A DNA stretch of 19,801 nucleotides from an uncultured Lachnospiraceae bacterium. Its GTDB lineage: Bacteria; Bacillota; Clostridia; Lachnospirales; Lachnospiraceae. Each line of letters starts with the position of its first letter. Position 1 is the stretch's first letter. Below the pieces are notes generated by a model that was not told where the DNA came from, did no database searches, and saw only the letters and a list, made by a program, of their open reading frames with translations. The translations under genes and the position numbers were made by a program. The stretch spans positions 1 to 19,801 of the forward strand of contig CAJTPM010000051.1 of the NCBI GenBank assembly GCA_910578085.1, read 5' to 3'. This document shows, piece by piece, positions 1 through 7,207 of this stretch.

Positions 1-111
1 TAACGGATAATGGAGCAGTTTGTTCACATTTTATTTACTCATGCGTTTGTCGTGAAAATTCCTGCCGGCATATCGATACACAGCCCGCATCTAAACACCC
101 TGCATAAAGTT

Positions 112-140
112 TTGACAAATCAAAATTTTTTCATTATACT
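112..140 (+). promoter_or_regulatory. Sigma-70-type promoter of the acyltransferase gene
   Basis: TTGACA at 112-117 and TATACT at 135-140 are separated by 17 bp, almost the full vegetative (sigma-A) consensus. The predicted start of transcription is near 147, so the leader is very short and contains only the ribosome binding site AGGGGGAA (149-156) before the ATG at 166. Bases 1-111 show no gene or clear signal. Confidence 0.8.
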
Positions 141-165
141 ATTCTTTTAGGGGGAAATTCAAACT

Positions 166-933
166 ATGCTTCGATTTTTCTATGTTATCCTTTTAAACTG
201 CTGGCGCGGTTTTTATATTATACCTACTATGCGTTACAAAGCGAATCGTCCCGCCAAATATACCCTTCAGGAGCGGTACGACTATGCCAAATGGGTGGTT
301 CACCAGATGCAGCACACCGGCCGGATCACCACAAAGGCCTACGGTCTGGAACGTCTGCCGAGGAAAAACGGTTATGTCATGTACTCCAACCACCAGGGAA
401 AATATGATGCCCTGGGTATCGTGGATATGCATGAGCGGCCCTGCAGCATTGTGATGGACGAAGCCCGCTCCCATGTGATGCTGACCGCGCAGTTTCTCGA
501 CCTTTTAGAGAGCAAACGCCTTATTCTCGACGATATGAGACAGGGCCTTAAAATTATGAAGGAGATCACCCGTGAAATCAGAGAGGATCACAAAAATTTC
601 CTGATCTTCCCGGAGGGCGGCTATACGGATAACCACAATATGGTCTGCGAGTTTAAGGGCGGATCTTTCCGATGCGCCCAGAAGGCGGAAGCGCCCATTG
701 TTCCCGTCGCCATCATCAATTCCTGGAAGGTCTTCGGTGCGGGAGGACTCGGTGCCGTGGAAACGGAAGTACATTTTCTCCCTCCCTTATATTATGAAGA
801 ATACAGGGAGATGAATACGAACGAGATCGCCGCCACAGTCAGAGACCGCATTCAGCAGGCTATTCTTGACAATCTGAGCGGAGAAGATCTGGAGACGCTG
901 CAAAGGCAGTTATCTGAGCGGGGAAATGCATAA
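166..933 (+). CDS. PlsC-like 1-acyl-glycerol-3-phosphate acyltransferase
   Basis: Predicted lysophospholipid acyltransferase of the PlsC/LPLAT family, which transfers an acyl chain to lysophosphatidate or a related acceptor at the inner membrane face. The 255-residue protein has the family motifs in order: the catalytic HX4D box (H76-QGKY-D81, within SNHQGKYDALG), the phosphate-binding FPEGG at 148-152, FKGGSF at 163-168, and the substrate-pocket segment APIVPVAI at 176-183. The N-terminus is hydrophobic and could anchor it to the membrane. Length is normal for the family. The ATG at 166 is favoured by the AGGGGGAA ribosome binding site 10 bp upstream and the strong promoter just before it. 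It stands as a single transcription unit ahead of the exporter genes. The exact acceptor is not readable from sequence. Confidence 0.88.
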   Translation: MLRFFYVILLNCWRGFYIIPTMRYKANRPAKYTLQERYDYAKWVVHQMQHTGRITTKAYGLERLPRKNGYVMYSNHQGKYDALGIVDMHERPCSIVMDEARSHVMLTAQFLDLLESKRLILDDMRQGLKIMKEITREIREDHKNFLIFPEGGYTDNHNMVCEFKGGSFRCAQKAEAPIVPVAIINSWKVFGAGGLGAVETEVHFLPPLYYEEYREMNTNEIAATVRDRIQQAILDNLSGEDLETLQRQLSERGNA

Positions 934-944
934 TATCTCCGCTC
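916..944 (+). other. Hairpin over the stop codon of the acyltransferase gene
   Basis: GAGCGGGG (916-923) can pair with CTCCGCTC (937-944), giving an 8-bp stem with one G-U pair and a 13-nt loop that holds the TAA stop. No U-tract follows, so this is at best a weak or factor-assisted terminator or an mRNA 3'-end stabiliser. Confidence 0.3.
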
Positions 945-990
945 CAGTTCAGTGAAAATAAAAATTTATAATTATCTTATCTTTTTTTCA

Positions 991-1018
991 TTGATTTATC
1001 ACAAAATCGTGTTACAAT
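991..1018 (+). promoter_or_regulatory. Candidate promoter of the ABC exporter operon
   Basis: TTGATT (991-996) and TACAAT (1013-1018) are separated by 16 bp. This places transcription start near 1025 and leaves a leader of about 105 nt before the ATG at 1131. The 197-bp spacer before the exporter holds no other obvious promoter. Confidence 0.55.
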
Positions 1019-1083
1019 GGCAACTATTACCAATCATCCGGTATTTCACACTTTATTTTAGTTTTAAGAAACAAATCCCGCAA

Positions 1084-1100
1084 TGTGAGCAGATCTCACA
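1084..1100. promoter_or_regulatory. Inverted repeat in the exporter leader, possible operator
   Basis: TGTGAG (1084-1089) and CTCACA (1095-1100) form a perfect 6-bp inverted repeat around a 5-bp spacer, 30 bp upstream of the exporter start codon and downstream of the candidate -10. The layout suits a dimeric repressor acting as a roadblock, or a small leader hairpin. No regulator gene lies next to it, so its partner is unknown. Confidence 0.35.
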
Positions 1101-1130
1101 ATTTTATTGATTTAGAAACGAGGCGACTTT

Positions 1131-2960
1131 ATGATCAAAACATTAGCTGCACAGGTGAAGCAGTATAAACTCCCTTCTCTTTTAACGCCCTTTTTCATGG
1201 CCTTGGAAGTCGTTGTGGATATTCTGCTTCCCAGGACAATGGGACTGTTGATTGACAAGGGCATCCAGACCGGAAGTATGGCGGACATTTTTCTCTATGG
1301 CGGATATATGCTCTTACTTGCCTTCTTCGGTCTGGTATTTGGGGTACTGGCCGGAAAATATGCGGCCAGAGCTTCTTCCGGCTTTGCCTGCAATGTCCGC
1401 GACGCCATGTACACAAATATCCAGAAATTTTCTTTTTCCAATATTGACAAATTCAGCACGGCCGGGCTTATCACCCGTCTGACCACGGATGTGACCAACT
1501 TACAGAACGCCTTCCAGATGATCATCCGCATGTGCTTCCGGGCGCCGCTCACACTGATCTTTTCTCTTGTGATGGCTTTTTCCATCAGCACAAGGCTGAG
1601 CATGGTCTTTGTCGTCGCCCTGGCGATCCTGGTGATCTTCCTTGGGCTTATCATCTCCAGGGCCATGAAATACTTCAACGAAGTCTTTGAAAAATACGAC
1701 GATTTAAACGCCAGCATTCAGGAAAACGTCTCGGCGATCCGCGTTGTCAAAGCCTTTGTGCGGGAAGACTATGAAAATGAAAAGTTTAAGAATGCCGCGG
1801 GGGGCATCTATAAGATGTTTGTAAAAGCGGAGTCCGTTGTGGCAAACAACGGCCCTGTGATGATGCTTGCCGTCTACTCCTGCATGCTTTCCCTTTCCTG
1901 GCTGGCCGCTCAGATGATTACTGCTGGAACGCTGACCACCGGAGAACTGACCACCCTGTTCTCCTATGTGATGTCCATTCTGATGAGCCTGATGATGCTC
2001 TCCATGATCTTTGTGATGCTGACGCTTGCGGCGGCCAGCGCCAGACGTGTGGTGGAAGTGTTAAACGAACAGCCGGATCTTGTGAGTCCCGAAAACGCTC
2101 TGATGAACGTTGCGAACGGCGGTGTGGATTTTGAACATGTATTTTTTTCCTATCCCGCAACGATAAAACACACCGGGAAGAAGCCCCGGAAGAATAAGTC
2201 GGATACGCCCGAGGCTTCCGGCGCAGAGCAGGAACGTTCTTCCGCAGAATTTGTATTAAACGACATTGATCTCCACATCCATCCCGGGGAAACCATCGGC
2301 ATCATCGGCGGCACCGGCTCCGCCAAATCCAGCCTCGTAAACCTGATCAGCAGACTCTACGATGTGTCGAAAGGATGCGTCAGAGTAGGGGGCCGGGACG
2401 TCAGAGAATATGATCTGGACACCCTTCGGAATGAAGTAGCAGTGGTGCTGCAAAAGAACGTCCTGTTCTCCGGCACGATTTTGGAGAACCTGCGCTGGGG
2501 CGATAAGGATGCTACCCTTGAGGACTGCGTGCGCGTCTGCAAACTGGCCTGCGCCGATGAATTTATCGAGCAATTCCCCGACAAATACGAGACTTACATC
2601 GAGCAGGGCGGCACCAACGTGTCCGGCGGACAGAAGCAGCGTCTCTGCATCGCCCGCGCTCTGTTAAAGAAACCGAAAATACTTGTTCTGGACGATTCTA
2701 CTTCCGCGGTTGATACTGCCACGGATGCACGTATCCGTCAGGCCTTCCGGGAGGAAATACCGAACACAACCAAATTCATTATTGCTCAGAGAATTTCCAG
2801 CATCCAGGATGCCGACCGCATCATCGTTCTGGAGGACGGCGGGATAGACGGCTTCGACACCCACGAAAATCTGCTTAAAAACAACGCCATCTACCGCGAA
2901 GTCTACGAGAGCCAGACAAAGGGCGGCGGCGACTTTGACCAGAAAGGAGGGACTCTGTAA
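1131..2960 (+). CDS. ABC exporter subunit with degenerate ATP site (half of a heterodimer)
   Basis: Type IV (B-family) exporter half-transporter of 609 residues: a six-helix membrane domain (about 15-300) fused to an ATPase domain. The Walker A is GGTGSAKSS (393-401), with Ala where most ABC proteins have Gly. The signature is VSGGQ (497-501). The Walker B ends LDD (520-522), so the catalytic Glu is Asp, and the switch His is Gln (IAQR, Q553). These losses are known from the non-catalytic subunit of heterodimeric exporters such as BmrC/BmrD, LmrC/LmrD and TM287/288, whose intact signature serves the partner's ATP site. A charged Lys/Glu/Ser-rich insert of about 30 residues (343-373) interrupts the first part of the ATPase domain. 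The start has a modest GAGGCG site. The gene overlaps its partner by one base (TAATG). Substrate unknown; drugs or lipids are typical. Confidence 0.92.
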   Translation: MIKTLAAQVKQYKLPSLLTPFFMALEVVVDILLPRTMGLLIDKGIQTGSMADIFLYGGYMLLLAFFGLVFGVLAGKYAARASSGFACNVRDAMYTNIQKFSFSNIDKFSTAGLITRLTTDVTNLQNAFQMIIRMCFRAPLTLIFSLVMAFSISTRLSMVFVVALAILVIFLGLIISRAMKYFNEVFEKYDDLNASIQENVSAIRVVKAFVREDYENEKFKNAAGGIYKMFVKAESVVANNGPVMMLAVYSCMLSLSWLAAQMITAGTLTTGELTTLFSYVMSILMSLMMLSMIFVMLTLAAASARRVVEVLNEQPDLVSPENALMNVANGGVDFEHVFFSYPATIKHTGKKPRKNKSDTPEASGAEQERSSAEFVLNDIDLHIHPGETIGIIGGTGSAKSSLVNLISRLYDVSKGCVRVGGRDVREYDLDTLRNEVAVVLQKNVLFSGTILENLRWGDKDATLEDCVRVCKLACADEFIEQFPDKYETYIEQGGTNVSGGQKQRLCIARALLKKPKILVLDDSTSAVDTATDARIRQAFREEIPNTTKFIIAQRISSIQDADRIIVLEDGGIDGFDTHENLLKNNAIYREVYESQTKGGGDFDQKGGTL

Positions 2961-4888
2961 TGGCACAGCCGAAAGTAGTTCACGGCTCCGGAAGGCAGGG
3001 CGGACACGGACCGAAACCCAAACTGGATAATGCAGGACTTTTATTAAAGCGCCTCACAAAATTTCTGATGGGAAAATATGCGTTTCCAGTCATTATCGTG
3101 CTTCTGTGTATCCTAGGCTCCTCCCTGGCCACCGTGCAGGGCACATTGTTTATTCAGTCTTTGATCGATGATTATATCACACCGATGATCGGCGCCTCTT
3201 CGCCGGATTTCGGTCCGTTAAAAAGTGCGCTGTTGAAAATGGCATGTATCTACATTATTGGTATTTTGTGTTCCTGGGCCTACAATCAGATCATGGTGAG
3301 AGTCAGCCAGGGCGCTTTGCATGACATCCGTGTCACATTATTCACAAAAATGGAGTCGCTGCCCATCAAATATTTTGACACACACCCCCACGGTGATATC
3401 ATGTCGGTCTACACCAACGACGTGGATACTCTCAGACAGCTGATCGGTGTCAGCCTCCCGCAGCTTGCGTCCAGCGTGATCACCATTGTCAGCGTGTTTG
3501 TCAGCATGCTCTATCTGAGCGTTCCTCTGACCATTATCACGCTTTTCATGGTAGGCGTGATGATGCTTGTCACCCGCAACGTAGCCTCCCTTTCCGGAAG
3601 ATACTTCATGGCGCAGCAGCAGGATATCGGGAAAGTCAACGGTTATATCGAGGAGATGATGGAAGGCCAGAAAGTGGTCAAGGTATTCTGCCATGAGGAA
3701 GAAAGCCTTGCAGGTTTCAGACAGCTCAACGAAAATCTTCGTGAGAGCGCCAACAATGCCAACAAGTTCGCTAATATTTTGATGCCGCTGAACGCCCAGC
3801 TCGGTCATGTCAGCTATGTGGTCTGCGCCATCGCCGGCGCACTCTTTGCTGCAAACGGGCAGCTTGGCCTGACCATCGGTACACTGGTTTCCTTCCTGAC
3901 GCTCAACAGAAACTTCAACCAGCCCATCACCCAGGTCAGCCAGCAGCTCAACTCGGTTGTCATGGCCCTTGCCGGCGCCGACCGTATTTTTAAGCTGATG
4001 GATGAAACGCCGGAAGTGGACGAAGGGTATGTAACGCTTGTCCGCGCGAAGAAAGATTCCGATGGTAATATCGTAGAGTGCAGGGAGCGCACCGGCATGT
4101 GGGCCTGGAAGCACCCCCATCAGGCGGACGGCACCGTCACCTACACGGAACTGACCGGCGACGTGGTGTTCGACGACGTGGATTTCGGCTATAACGACGA
4201 TAAGATCGTGCTGCACAATATCAAAATGTTTGCCACCCCCGGCCAGAAGATCGCTTTCGTGGGCAGCACTGGCGCAGGCAAAACGACGATCACCAACCTG
4301 ATCAACCGATTCTACGATATTCAGGACGGCAAGATCCGCTATGACGGCATCAATATCAACAAAATCAAAAAAGACGATTTACGGCGCTCCCTGGGTATCG
4401 TGCTGCAGGACACCCATCTGTTCACCGGCACGGTTATGGAGAACATCCGCTACGGAAAACTGGACGCCACCGATGAGGAATGTATCGCGGCTGCAAAACT
4501 GGCCAACGCCCACGGCTTTATCAAGAGGCTGCCAAGCGGCTACCAAACGCTTCTAACTGGGGACGGCGCAAATCTCTCCCAGGGCCAGCGTCAGCTCCTC
4601 GCTATCGCCAGGGCTGCCGTGGCGGATCCGCCGGTACTGATTCTGGACGAAGCTACTTCCAGCATCGACACCCGGACGGAAATGCTTGTGCAGCGGGGCA
4701 TGGATTCCTTGATGAACGGCCGCACCACCTTCGTCATCGCCCACAGGCTCAGCACCGTCCGCAACAGCGACTGTATCATGGTCCTAGAGCAGGGGCGGAT
4801 CATCGAGCGCGGCAGCCACGATGAACTGATCGCGGAGAAAGGGAAGTATTATCAGTTGTATACGGGAATGAAAGCGGAGGGACAGTAA
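2960..4888 (+). CDS. ABC exporter subunit with canonical catalytic site (heterodimer partner)
   Basis: Second half-transporter, 642 residues: a polar Gly/Lys-rich N-tail (1-25), a six-helix membrane domain (about 40-340), a linker insert (361-400) and the ATPase domain. Walker A is GSTGAGKTT (435-443), Walker B LILDEA keeps the catalytic Glu (E564), and the switch His is present (H595 in IAHR). Its signature is LSQGQ (539-543), with Gln in place of the second Gly, which is expected because this signature faces the dead site of the partner. The two proteins therefore complement one another and should work as an obligate heterodimer in the cytoplasmic membrane. AAAGGAGG at 2943-2950 is a strong ribosome binding site inside the end of the upstream gene, and TAATG overlap suggests coupled translation. 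The gene ends 19 bp from a convergent gene, with no visible terminator. Confidence 0.93.
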   Translation: MAQPKVVHGSGRQGGHGPKPKLDNAGLLLKRLTKFLMGKYAFPVIIVLLCILGSSLATVQGTLFIQSLIDDYITPMIGASSPDFGPLKSALLKMACIYIIGILCSWAYNQIMVRVSQGALHDIRVTLFTKMESLPIKYFDTHPHGDIMSVYTNDVDTLRQLIGVSLPQLASSVITIVSVFVSMLYLSVPLTIITLFMVGVMMLVTRNVASLSGRYFMAQQQDIGKVNGYIEEMMEGQKVVKVFCHEEESLAGFRQLNENLRESANNANKFANILMPLNAQLGHVSYVVCAIAGALFAANGQLGLTIGTLVSFLTLNRNFNQPITQVSQQLNSVVMALAGADRIFKLMDETPEVDEGYVTLVRAKKDSDGNIVECRERTGMWAWKHPHQADGTVTYTELTGDVVFDDVDFGYNDDKIVLHNIKMFATPGQKIAFVGSTGAGKTTITNLINRFYDIQDGKIRYDGININKIKKDDLRRSLGIVLQDTHLFTGTVMENIRYGKLDATDEECIAAAKLANAHGFIKRLPSGYQTLLTGDGANLSQGQRQLLAIARAAVADPPVLILDEATSSIDTRTEMLVQRGMDSLMNGRTTFVIAHRLSTVRNSDCIMVLEQGRIIERGSHDELIAEKGKYYQLYTGMKAEGQ

Positions 4889-4907
4889 TGCCCCTCCCTA
4901 TATTTAT

Positions 4908-5972
4908 CTAACAATATTCTTTTATATAATCTGCAAAATACGGCAGCGCCAGTGAGATATAGGCCTGCCTCCCTTCTAAGATCCCCCGCTTAAGTAATCT
5001 GTCCCTGTACATCGAGTAGTTGCCGGCTTTTTCTCCCATCAGTTCAAGCACTTCTTCCCTCTTATACTCTTTTTTCTCCGTGAGAAGCGCTGCTAAAAAT
5101 CTGTCCCCGTCCGTCATTTCCTCCCAGATCTTTTCGTAGGAATAAGCAAATAACTCCGCTTTTAGATCCGGTATGATATCCTCTAAAGTCTCCGTATCTC
5201 TCTTTTTAAAATACAGTACGCCAAGCTCCTGAAATGCATAGGCATATCCTTTTGTGCATTCCGCCATTTTCCGCGCTTCATCGCCTTCCACCGGAAGCTG
5301 TTTTTTATACATGGCAGACATTCTTATCATATTTAACGGTTCTGTCTTTAGCGTTGTAGCCCTTCTGAAAAACGTAAGGTTTTTCACATTGCTGACTTCC
5401 TGTATATTTTCATAAAGCCCCGTACACACAAGATACACCGGATAATTTGCTCTGAGCCATCTTCCATATTCGGAAGCAAACCTGATCATTTCCGTTGTCT
5501 TTGACACCTCATCGATTCCGACAAGAATCCGCTTTCCCTTTTCCTTCGCCTGCTGAATCATAGTCTCCACTTCTACGCCTATGTCAAAAAAATCGTTCGC
5601 TTTTTCAGCTCCATATCCGATCTCTCCGCCGGCTCCGAAGAACGTTGCAGAAATATTGATGCTCCTGCCTTTTGTATCGCTCCCGCCAAATCCCTCTTTA
5701 TGAAGCATTGCGGCAATCTGTCCCAGCATATCTCTCGTGGGATTTAAATCAAAGACAAGCCAGCCCTTTTCTTTATTTTTTTCATTTCTCAATTCCTCCT
5801 CGATCTTTGCAAGTATTACAGTTTTTCCGGAACCCCTGACGCCGGTAATTTTATATACAGACTCAGATGGCATCTCGTAACTGAAATTTTCCAGGATTTC
5901 CTTTGTCTTATCTATTGCTATATAGGTATACTCCGGTGTTTTGCTGAATGTCGTTGTGAAAGGATTCTGCAT
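4908..5972 (-). CDS. AAA-type ATPase with C-terminal winged-helix-like region, function unknown
   Basis: A 354-residue soluble P-loop ATPase. Walker A is GVRGSGKT (44-51), Walker B ILVGIDE (149-155), and LVCTGL (181-186) fits a sensor-1 strand. The C-terminal part (about 285-350), with FLAALLTEKKEYKREEVLELM followed by a basic RDRLLKRGIL stretch, resembles a winged-helix fold, as in archaeal-type ATPase/STAND-like proteins that pair a P-loop domain with a DNA-binding or regulatory tail. There is no membrane segment or nuclease motif. The protein starts MQNPF and is similar to uncharacterised ATP-binding proteins of Clostridia; I know of no established role. The ATG at 5972 has a weak AAGGGAA site about 9 bp upstream. 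It is monocistronic, convergent with the exporter operon, and preceded by a phased repeat array that may control it. Confidence 0.75.
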   Translation of the reverse strand: MQNPFTTTFSKTPEYTYIAIDKTKEILENFSYEMPSESVYKITGVRGSGKTVILAKIEEELRNEKNKEKGWLVFDLNPTRDMLGQIAAMLHKEGFGGSDTKGRSINISATFFGAGGEIGYGAEKANDFFDIGVEVETMIQQAKEKGKRILVGIDEVSKTTEMIRFASEYGRWLRANYPVYLVCTGLYENIQEVSNVKNLTFFRRATTLKTEPLNMIRMSAMYKKQLPVEGDEARKMAECTKGYAYAFQELGVLYFKKRDTETLEDIIPDLKAELFAYSYEKIWEEMTDGDRFLAALLTEKKEYKREEVLELMGEKAGNYSMYRDRLLKRGILEGRQAYISLALPYFADYIKEYC

Positions 5973-5982
5973 GCTGTTTTCC

Positions 5983-6060
5983 CTTTTTATACTTTTTATT
6001 TCTCTTTATACCTTTTTATATCTTTTTATACTTTTGATATTATTTTATAGTTATTTATAC
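5983..6060. repeat. Array of about eight 10-bp-phased TTTTTATA units
   Basis: On the + strand the block CTTTTTATA or a close variant recurs at an almost constant 10-bp step: about 5983, 5992, 6002, 6012, 6022, 6032, 6042 and 6052, drifting from CTTTTTATA to TTTTGATA and ATTTATAC. Read on the ATPase gene's strand these are A-tracts followed by pyrimidine/purine steps, in phase with one DNA helical turn. Such phasing is known to bend DNA. The array fills the 5' leader of the AAA ATPase gene, beginning 11 bp upstream of its ATG and reaching the candidate -10. It could be intrinsically curved DNA, a multi-site operator or a replication-type unwinding element. Confidence 0.7.
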
Positions 6061-6070
6061 TTTTTTGCAA
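6042..6070 (-). promoter_or_regulatory. Candidate promoter of the AAA ATPase gene
   Basis: On the - strand TTGCAA (6070-6065) is followed after 17 bp by TAAAAT (6047-6042). The -10 lies inside the far end of the phased repeat array, so any protein bound to the array, or its curvature, would act on this promoter directly. Confidence 0.45.
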
Positions 6071-6121
6071 GTAATATTTGTAGCTTGAATGCAAATTTTT
6101 ATAGTTGCCCTGTCATTATCA

Positions 6122-6198
6122 TCATATGCATCCCATGGTCACACTATCCTCTTTATTCATACAACAGATAAATTCTTTTCCACATCGACATTTTTCAA
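6122..6198 (-). pseudogene. Possible tiny cysteine-rich ORF, frameshifted at its start
   Basis: A strong ribosome binding site, GGGGGAGG on the - strand (about 6211-6204), is followed at good spacing by TTG (6198-6196), but that frame closes after 13 codons. The neighbouring frame reads FEKCRCGKEF, then ICC, then a final GCI and TGA at 6124-6122: four cysteines in the first dozen residues and one at the end, roughly like the cysteine-rich CWC-type motif. One extra A in the GAAAAATG run would put TTG in that frame and give a peptide of about 25 residues. It may be a broken microprotein gene or chance. Confidence 0.22.
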
Positions 6199-6214
6199 AA
6201 GTACCTCCCCCTAA

Positions 6215-6247
6215 AGTCAATCATAAAATAGTAAATTATAATTGACT
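6215..6247. promoter_or_regulatory. 12-bp inverted repeat downstream of the cysteine-rich gene
   Basis: AGTCAATCATAA (6215-6226) and TTATAATTGACT (6236-6247) are complementary at 11 of 12 positions around a 9-bp loop. In the - strand transcript the odd pair becomes a U-G wobble. The repeat starts 15 bp beyond the stop of the lrg-linked cysteine-rich gene. It could end that transcript, though no U-tract follows, or serve as an operator for something downstream. Confidence 0.4.
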
Positions 6248-6262
6248 AAAATCCGCAGCGCC

Positions 6263-6499
6263 TCATTTTTTCAGCATCTCAATCACTGCATCATAATTTT
6301 CCGGCCGATGGGGAAACGTACAGTTACTGCACACCTTAATCCGCTTTCCGCCCGCTTCCAGATACGACGGATTACCCGGACAGTCTGTCCTGACATACAG
6401 CGGACAGTAGCAGAACAGACAGTTGCATTCCTCCAGGTCCTGGTGACAGTGGAAATACTGACATGCTCTGTTTTCAAAAAATCGACTGGAATGTTCCAT
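6263..6499 (-). CDS. Cysteine-rich small-domain protein (PF04071-like)
   Basis: A 78-residue protein matching the cysteine-rich small domain: RFFENxxC near the start, then CxCLFCYCPLY (25-35), CPGNP (40-44) and the C-terminal CSNCTFPHRPENYD (57-70). Nine cysteines (13, 18, 25, 27, 30, 32, 40, 57, 60) strongly suggest metal or Fe-S binding. The biochemical role of this family is not established; it is often noted near cobamide and metal genes. The start ATG has an AGAAAGGGA site upstream. It follows lrgB by 15 bp on the same strand, so it is probably translated from the lrgAB mRNA. A soluble metal-binding protein in an lrgAB operon is not part of the textbook arrangement. Confidence 0.85.
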   Translation of the reverse strand: MEHSSRFFENRACQYFHCHQDLEECNCLFCYCPLYVRTDCPGNPSYLEAGGKRIKVCSNCTFPHRPENYDAVIEMLKK

Positions 6500-6514
6500 A
6501 ATCTCTATCCCTTT

Positions 6515-7207
6515 CTAATAAAAGCCGGCAAACACCGTGGCTCCTATCACGGTACACAATCCCGACATAACGATCGCAAGGCTGCTCATTGCGCCCTCCT
6601 CTTCCCCCATCTCCATGGCTTTTGCGGTTCCAATGGCATGACTGGCCGCTCCGATGGCAAGTCCTCTGGAAACTACGCTTCGAAGACGGCATATTCTGCA
6701 TAGAAATTCCGCCGTCATATTTCCGAGTATTCCCGTGACAATGATCACCGCGACTGTAATCGTCACACATCCCCCCAGTTCTTCCGATACTCCCATACCG
6801 ATGGCTGTTGTGATAGATTTCGGCAGCAGTGTGACATACTCCTCATGGGACAGACGAAAGGCCCGGGACATGAGCAGTACGGAAGAAAGGCTCGTCAATA
6901 CCCCCGCGCCAATGCCCGCCGCAATCGCTGCCACGTTCTTTTTTAACGTTTCAAGCTGTTTATACAGGGGAATCGCAAGGCTTACTGTCGCAGGCGTCAA
7001 CAGGTAACTCAGATACTCTGCGCTGTTTAGGTAACTGTCATAGTCTATTTGAAATAGCGACAAAAAGGCGATCACAAAAACAACTGACAAAAGCAGCGGA
7101 TTGAATAGCGCCAGGCCTGTTTTCTTTTTCAGGATCATCCCCGCATAGTACGCACACAAACTGATCACAACGCCCGCCGTCGCCGAACCGGCAATTATCT
7201 GCCTCAT
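6515..7207 (-). CDS. lrgB: LrgB/CidB-family membrane protein
   Basis: A 230-residue polytopic membrane protein of the LrgB family. The diagnostic segments are LLPKSITTAIGM in the middle and GLAIGAASHAIGTAKAMEMG with EGAMSSLAI near the C-terminus. Several hydrophobic helices cover most of the length. The family works with LrgA/CidA and has been linked to murein hydrolase control, export of fermentation by-products and, in some Firmicutes, pyruvate uptake (PftB); which applies here cannot be read from sequence. The start overlaps the end of lrgA by four bases (ATGA), a sign of translational coupling. No LytSR-type regulator pair is adjacent. Confidence 0.93.
   Translation of the reverse strand: MRQIIAGSATAGVVISLCAYYAGMILKKKTGLALFNPLLLSVVFVIAFLSLFQIDYDSYLNSAEYLSYLLTPATVSLAIPLYKQLETLKKNVAAIAAGIGAGVLTSLSSVLLMSRAFRLSHEEYVTLLPKSITTAIGMGVSEELGGCVTITVAVIIVTGILGNMTAEFLCRICRLRSVVSRGLAIGAASHAIGTAKAMEMGEEEGAMSSLAIVMSGLCTVIGATVFAGFY

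Noticed and set aside
3338..4216. 292-codon open frame on the - strand inside the second exporter gene
   Set aside because: It lies fully opposite a strongly conserved ABC transporter, has no ribosome binding site and its His/Asp/Val-rich content is typical of an antisense shadow.
4870..4925. Bidirectional terminator between exporter and AAA ATPase genes
   Set aside because: The 19-bp gap and its flanks contain no stem followed by a T-tract on either strand.
5983..6060. CRISPR-like array
   Set aside because: Units are only about 10 bp with no unique spacers; helical phasing is the better description.
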